Of a stretch of DNA of 64,000 nucleotides, positions 60,232 through 64,000 are shown piece after piece (the first letter of the stretch is position 1; each line of letters begins with the position of its first letter). The notes beneath the pieces were generated by a model that did no database searches, had not been told where the DNA came from, and was given only the letters and a program-made list of their open reading frames with translations. The position numbers were made by a program, and so were the translations under genes. This DNA comes from Prevotella communis (GTDB taxonomy: Bacteria; Bacteroidota; Bacteroidia; Bacteroidales; Bacteroidaceae): contig NZ_CP091792.1 of NCBI RefSeq assembly GCF_022024115.1, positions 3,100,001-3,164,000 of the forward strand, in the 5' to 3' direction.

Positions 60232-60280
60232 CAAATTTACTTAATTTATTTGGAACTTCAAACAAAATGTCGTATTTTTG
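60232..60280. promoter_or_regulatory. Overlapping divergent promoters giving very short leaders
   Basis: Leftward: TTG (60261-60259) and TAAATTTG (60239-60232), 19 bp apart, with the ATG only five bases on. Rightward: TTG (60250-60252) and TATTTTTG (60273-60280), 20 bp apart, with the ATG nine bases on. The two promoters interleave, so they may compete. Confidence 0.75.
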
Positions 60281-60289
60281 CATGTTGAT

Positions 60290-61735
60290 ATGGAGAATCT
60301 GAAGGAAAAGACAGCTCGCGGACTGATGTGGGGAGCCGTAAACAATAGCACGATGCAGGTATTGAACCTGTTGATTGGCATCCTCGTACTCCGTCATCTG
60401 ACGCCAGAGGATACGGGTCTCATCGGCATGCTGGCTATCTTCTCGGCCATCGCAGGCAATCTGCAGTCAAGCGGATTCTCTACGGCACTCATCAATGAGA
60501 AGACACCCACCAAGGAGCAGTACAACAGCGTGTTCTGGTTTAATATCCTGATGGGTGGCGTGCTCTATCTCATATTGTTTTTCTCGGCACCGCTCATCGC
60601 GTGGTTTTTCCATCAGCCACGGCTCACTGACCTGTCGCGTTTCCTGTTCCTGGCGTTTTTCATCTCATCATTTGGCATCTCTACGAATGCCTATATGGTG
60701 AAGAACATGATGAACCGCGAGATTACGATTGTCAACCTCTCGGCACTCCTCATCTCTGGCACCTCGGCCATCATTATGGTATGGTGCGACATGGCCTACT
60801 GGACCCTGGCCTGGCAACAGGTGATCAATGCTGCCGTACTGGTCATTGGCCGATTCCTCTACGTGAAATGGAAGCCTACATGGCATTTCTCATTTGACTA
60901 TATCCGACAAACGTTCTCGTTCTCAATGGGAATACTGGTCACGATGATTGTGAATACTGCCAACCAGAACGTGCTAACCGTCATCTTCGGGCGCCTGTTT
61001 CACGATGCCCGCGTGGTGGGAAATTTCTTTCAGGCCTACAAATGGGACTCGATGGCTTTTCAGACCGTAGGCGGTATGGTGGGACAAGTGGCGCAGCCCG
61101 TCTTAGTGAGTGTGCGCGAGGAGCACAACCGCGAGCAGCAGGTATTCCGAAAGATGATGCGCTTCACGGCCTTCCTCTCCTTCCCTGCCCTCTTTGGACT
61201 GGCATTGGTGTCGCGCGAGTTCATCCTCTGCACCATTGGCGAGAAATGGATTAACATCGTGCCGCTGCTCCAGATACTCTGTATCAGCGGTGCCTTCATG
61301 CCCCTATATACACTCTATCAGAACCTCGTTATCAGTCATGGGCGCAGCGATATCAATATGTGGCTCAACATCTGTCAGGTGTTGCTCCAGATGGGCGTCA
61401 TCTTCGCTTTCTATCGTGAGGGGATGACCATGATGGTGGTGGCCTACTCGGCATTCAACATCCTGTGGCTGGGTGCCTGGCAGATATTTGCCAAACGGAT
61501 TATCGGGGTGAGCACAATGGACTTCCTGAAGGATGTAGTGCCGTTTATGCTGTGCGCGGCAGTGGTGATGGGCGTCTGTCATCTGGCTACGCTGAGCATC
61601 ACGAACAACTGGTTGCTGCTGGGCGTCAGACTGCTATTGGCTGGTCTGCTCTATTATGGCGTGATGCGTCTGATGAACGTGGTCATTCTGCGCGAATGCA
61701 TACAATTTGTGAAAAGTAAAAAGGTAAAAAAGTAA
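60290..61735 (+). CDS. Polysaccharide flippase, MATE/Wzx-like
   Basis: The ATG at 60290 gives 481 residues; upstream in-frame codons lie inside the promoter. The protein has about 12 hydrophobic segments, with the flippase start LKEKTARGLMWGAVNNSTMQVLNLLIGILVLRHLTPEDTG. It resembles the Wzx/TuaB branch of lipopolysaccharide and teichuronic-acid exporters, which flip lipid-linked glycan repeats across the inner membrane. The C-terminal KSKKVKK is encoded by a heptamer-like A-rich array. Two glycosyltransferase genes follow on the same strand. Confidence 0.88.
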   Translation: MENLKEKTARGLMWGAVNNSTMQVLNLLIGILVLRHLTPEDTGLIGMLAIFSAIAGNLQSSGFSTALINEKTPTKEQYNSVFWFNILMGGVLYLILFFSAPLIAWFFHQPRLTDLSRFLFLAFFISSFGISTNAYMVKNMMNREITIVNLSALLISGTSAIIMVWCDMAYWTLAWQQVINAAVLVIGRFLYVKWKPTWHFSFDYIRQTFSFSMGILVTMIVNTANQNVLTVIFGRLFHDARVVGNFFQAYKWDSMAFQTVGGMVGQVAQPVLVSVREEHNREQQVFRKMMRFTAFLSFPALFGLALVSREFILCTIGEKWINIVPLLQILCISGAFMPLYTLYQNLVISHGRSDINMWLNICQVLLQMGVIFAFYREGMTMMVVAYSAFNILWLGAWQIFAKRIIGVSTMDFLKDVVPFMLCAAVVMGVCHLATLSITNNWLLLGVRLLLAGLLYYGVMRLMNVVILRECIQFVKSKKVKK

Positions 61736-61741
61736 AAAAAT
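61710..61741. repeat. Imperfect A-rich 7-8-bp array at the flippase end
   Basis: Units of the type AAGTAAA recur with one-base length variation from the last codons of the flippase gene into the spacer. The array resembles the spacer at 26459-26495. Confidence 0.55.
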
Positions 61742-61747
61742 AGAGAG

Positions 61748-62659
61748 ATGGAGATATCTGTCATCATACCCGTCTATAACAAGGCCGAATACCTGGATAA
61801 ATGTTTTGTGAGCATTTTTTCGCAGGCGTTCGATAGTTTCGAGGTGATTGTCGTGGAGGATGGCAGCACAGACGGCTCTGGCGATATCTGCGACCAATGG
61901 GCTGAACTGGAACCGCGCCTGAAGGCTTTCCACAAGGAGAACGGAGGGGTGACGGCAGCGCGTCGCTACGGATTGGAGCATGCTGAGGGCAGATTCATCA
62001 TGTTTGCCGATGCCGATGACCTGTTTACGAAGGATGCCCTCGCCATGATGTACAGACTCATCAACGAGACAGGCGCCGACGAAGTGATTGGCACCTACGA
62101 TGACCAGTACGGACAGCGCCACGACTCAGGACTGAGGGGCTGGGTGGAACCAGAGCATCTGATTCGCGACCTACTGGCCCTGCGCAGTCAGTTCTGCGTG
62201 CTGTGGGGCATCATCTTCCGTCGTGAACTGCTGGAAGGTTGTCTGGGTACACCTCGTGAGGTCATTGAGCGCGAGGACTCGCTGATGCAGATAAAATGTC
62301 TGATGAAACAGCCCAAAGTCTTTTTCACAGAACAGGCGGCCTATCTGCACTACGAAGATGTGCCTAACAAGCGCAAGGAGACGCTGGACTGGATTCGTAT
62401 CTATGACGAGGAGTTGCGTCAGACGTTACAGCCGGAGTGGGCGCGCTACCATTCGGCTTTCGTGCATCATCAGATTAAGGTGTACGAGAAATTCATCGAC
62501 AAAAAACAATTCCAGGTGCTCGATGCGTATTATCGCCCTCTGCGCCAACAACTTACCAACGATATTCCCTTCATGGACCGTATCGCCATCCAACTGCCGG
62601 CACGTCTGGCTTATCTCTTGATTCATACTTACAAGACTCTGCTGAAATGGAAGAAATAA
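61748..62659 (+). CDS. GT2 family glycosyltransferase
   Basis: The 303-residue protein starts ISVIIPVYNKAEYLDKCF (GT-A), has VVEDGSTDGSGDICDQWA (about 35-52), KENGGVTAARRYGLEHAEG and the metal-binding FADADDLF (about 77-84). The C-terminal half has SQFCVLWGIIFRRELLEG and EREDSLMQIKCLMKQPKVFF, like capsule GT2 enzymes. It adds one sugar to the lipid-linked repeat; donor and linkage are unknown. The stop overlaps the next gene's start by 13 bases. Confidence 0.92.
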   Translation: MEISVIIPVYNKAEYLDKCFVSIFSQAFDSFEVIVVEDGSTDGSGDICDQWAELEPRLKAFHKENGGVTAARRYGLEHAEGRFIMFADADDLFTKDALAMMYRLINETGADEVIGTYDDQYGQRHDSGLRGWVEPEHLIRDLLALRSQFCVLWGIIFRRELLEGCLGTPREVIEREDSLMQIKCLMKQPKVFFTEQAAYLHYEDVPNKRKETLDWIRIYDEELRQTLQPEWARYHSAFVHHQIKVYEKFIDKKQFQVLDAYYRPLRQQLTNDIPFMDRIAIQLPARLAYLLIHTYKTLLKWKK

Positions 62660-63684
62660 AGAAATATCCAGCACAGAACGATGTGGCTGTGCTGCTCATC
62701 ATTTTCTCTCGTACGGAGACACTGAAGCGCACCTTTGGTGCCATCCGCCAGTGCCGCCCCTCACGTCTGTTTATCTATCAGGACGGTCCTCGCAACGATC
62801 AGGAAGCGCTGAAGTTGGAGGCTGCACGACAGATTGTGGATGACAGCGAGATAGACTGGGAGTGCGATGTGCAACGCAGTTACCACAACGAGAACTCTGG
62901 TGCCTGGCTGTCGAACCATAAGGCTCAGACATGGGCATTCTCATTGGCAGATAAAGTAATTGTGTTGGAGGACGACTCCACGCCTTCATTGTCGTTTATC
63001 CCTTTCTGCAAGGAGATGCTCGACCGTTATGAGCACGATGAACGTATCACGATGATAGCTGGTTTTAATCATGAGGAACAGACGGATGCGCCCTACGATT
63101 ATCTCTTCACCACAGCCTTCAGCATCTGGGGATGGGCTTCATGGCGCAGGGTCTTTGAGCGTTGTGAGGTGGGTTACCCTATTGCTGATGATGCGTTCAA
63201 CATGCACCAGTTGGAGGCTTATGTAGCCAACAGGCACGAGGGTGGCAAGGAGATGCTGAAGAAGCTTTACAAGCACAAGGCTTCTGGCAATCCTATCTAC
63301 GAGACACTAATCTGGACGGCCTGCACACTGAATAGCGGACTGACCATCGTACCTACAAAGAACCTGATACACAATACAGCCGTGAGCGAGGAGTCGGCTC
63401 ATTTCCAGAGTTCACTGAACACGCTCCCCAAGGCGATGCAACGACTGCTCACCATGCCCAGTCATGAGCTGCAATGGCCTTTACGCCATCCAAAATATGT
63501 CATCGAGAATGTGGAATACAAGCGTCGCATCTATCGCATCATGGCATGGGGACACCCATGGGTGAAGATTGGTCGCTCTATCGAAGAACTGATACGCAAC
63601 CTGCGCTATGGCAACATGAAACAAATCAGGGAGGCTGTCAAACATAGGATTAGTAAGCTGACAGGGAGATACGATTATCAGTAG
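62647..63684 (+). CDS. GT-A fold glycosyltransferase, GNT-I-like group
   Basis: The 345-residue protein has VAVLLIIFSRTETLKRTFGAIRQCRPSRLFIYQDGPR (about 13-49), NENSGAWLSNHKAQTWAF, and the metal-binding VIVLEDDSTPSLSFIPFCKEML (about 101-122, EDD). TAFSIWGWASWRRVF (about 150-164) is diagnostic of a Bacteroidota group often annotated as hemolysin-like or as GNT-I-type glycosyltransferases. The donor is unknown. It overlaps the preceding GT2 gene by 13 bases and belongs to the same polysaccharide operon. Confidence 0.85.
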   Translation: MEEIKKYPAQNDVAVLLIIFSRTETLKRTFGAIRQCRPSRLFIYQDGPRNDQEALKLEAARQIVDDSEIDWECDVQRSYHNENSGAWLSNHKAQTWAFSLADKVIVLEDDSTPSLSFIPFCKEMLDRYEHDERITMIAGFNHEEQTDAPYDYLFTTAFSIWGWASWRRVFERCEVGYPIADDAFNMHQLEAYVANRHEGGKEMLKKLYKHKASGNPIYETLIWTACTLNSGLTIVPTKNLIHNTAVSEESAHFQSSLNTLPKAMQRLLTMPSHELQWPLRHPKYVIENVEYKRRIYRIMAWGHPWVKIGRSIEELIRNLRYGNMKQIREAVKHRISKLTGRYDYQ

Positions 63685-63690
63685 TTCTTT

Positions 63691-63758
63691 TTTGGAGTTA
63701 AGGAGTCAAAGGAGTTAAGAAGTTAAGACGATAGACTTTTCAGGAGTTAAGACGATAG
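63691..63758. repeat. GGAGTTAA-type tandem array and 24-bp duplication at the nadD end
   Basis: Units GGAGTTAA, GGAGTCAA, GGAGTTAA and GAAGTTAA follow the glycosyltransferase stop. The 14-mer AGTTAAGACGATAG then occurs at 63721-63734 and again at 63745-63758, 24 bp apart. The second copy encodes the last residues of NadD. Confidence 0.8.
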
Positions 63759-64000
63759 TTTTTTTCTACGAGAGGGATGATACTATCAGGCACCAGCCCC
63801 TCGATACTTTCACCAGCACGCACACGCTGACGAATTTCCGTACTTGACACAGGAAGCAGAGGCACATTGATGGTGCCAGGATAGGACTCACGCGGATAGG
63901 CTATCACCTCGTGATGATCCATAATATCCTGCCAGTTGCGCCAACGCTGGAAATGAGCCCAGTTGTCGCCTCCTATCAACAACGAGAACTTGCAGTCAGG
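63740..64000 (-). CDS. nadD: Nicotinate-nucleotide adenylyltransferase, C-terminal part (cut by window edge)
   Basis: About 86 residues of the leftward protein are visible: PDCKFSLLIGGDNWAHFQRWRNWQDI, then EVIAYPRES, LLPVSSTEIRQRVRAGESIEGLVPDSIIPLV. The GGDN(W)..F..W block and the SSTEIR motif are the known substrate and ATP-site segments of bacterial NadD. The enzyme makes deamido-NAD from nicotinate mononucleotide and ATP. The 5' part lies outside the window. The last residues (YRLNS) come from a short repeat shared with the spacer, so the stop may have shifted. Confidence 0.92.
   Translation of the reverse strand, partial: PDCKFSLLIGGDNWAHFQRWRNWQDIMDHHEVIAYPRESYPGTINVPLLPVSSTEIRQRVRAGESIEGLVPDSIIPLVEKNYRLNS

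Overview
The window looks like a chromosome segment from a Prevotella-type member of the Bacteroidota. Most intergenic starts carry the Bacteroidota promoter signature (TTG about 20 bp before TAnnTTTG). Secreted proteins end in type IX-style sorting tails, the SRP RNA and several genes belong to Bacteroidales-specific families, and GH43 xylan-degrading enzymes are present. Species cannot be assigned from sequence inspection alone.

Layout. 0-4 kb: a leftward run of DUF4199, GT2 glycosyltransferase, DUF6452, DUF6048, ApbE and a truncated Crp-like regulator. 3.9-4.2 kb: SRP RNA, tRNA-Thr and a terminator. 4.2-9.6 kb: aminotransferase, lipoprotein, barrel-like lipoprotein, HicAB toxin-antitoxin and a degenerate retropepsin-like protein. 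9.6-15.4 kb: ADP-forming acyl-CoA synthetase, two phenylacetate-CoA ligases and an ACT protein, probably handling aryl-acids. A DUF559 nuclease gene flanked by inverted palindromes sits between the two ligases. 15.4-20.5 kb: M6 protease, 5'-nucleotidase and histidine kinase.

20.7-40 kb is an accessory envelope island. Two ECF sigma-factor cassettes flank a run of exported proteins, seven of which end in a thioredoxin domain with a CxxC site. They have near-identical signal peptides and shuffled N-terminal modules and appear to come from repeated tandem duplication. A third ECF cassette lies at 42.7-45 kb. 40.3-51 kb is mostly housekeeping: formate-THF ligase, YqeY, an AlbA/Schlafen-type regulator, DUF2795, cobalamin adenosyltransferase, HAD phosphatase and MetG. 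51-54.7 kb holds two GH43 enzymes. 54.7-63.7 kb holds surface-polysaccharide genes (cytidylyltransferase, epimerase, LicD, acyltransferase, flippase, two glycosyltransferases), followed by a truncated nadD.

Three repeat systems run through the window. (1) A roughly 43-bp GC-rich palindrome occurs five times: as an inverted pair around DUF559, as an empty inverted pair inside a coding region, and singly inside a GH43 gene. (2) A 90-bp element with three motifs at exact 22-bp spacing, accompanied by a 32-bp perfect palindrome, occurs in two convergent intergenic regions; the palindrome arms co-vary between copies. (3) Imperfect heptanucleotide tandem arrays of different sequence lie at gene borders and in protein linkers. 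Systems (1) and (2), together with the thioredoxin-fold island, are the best candidates for something undescribed.
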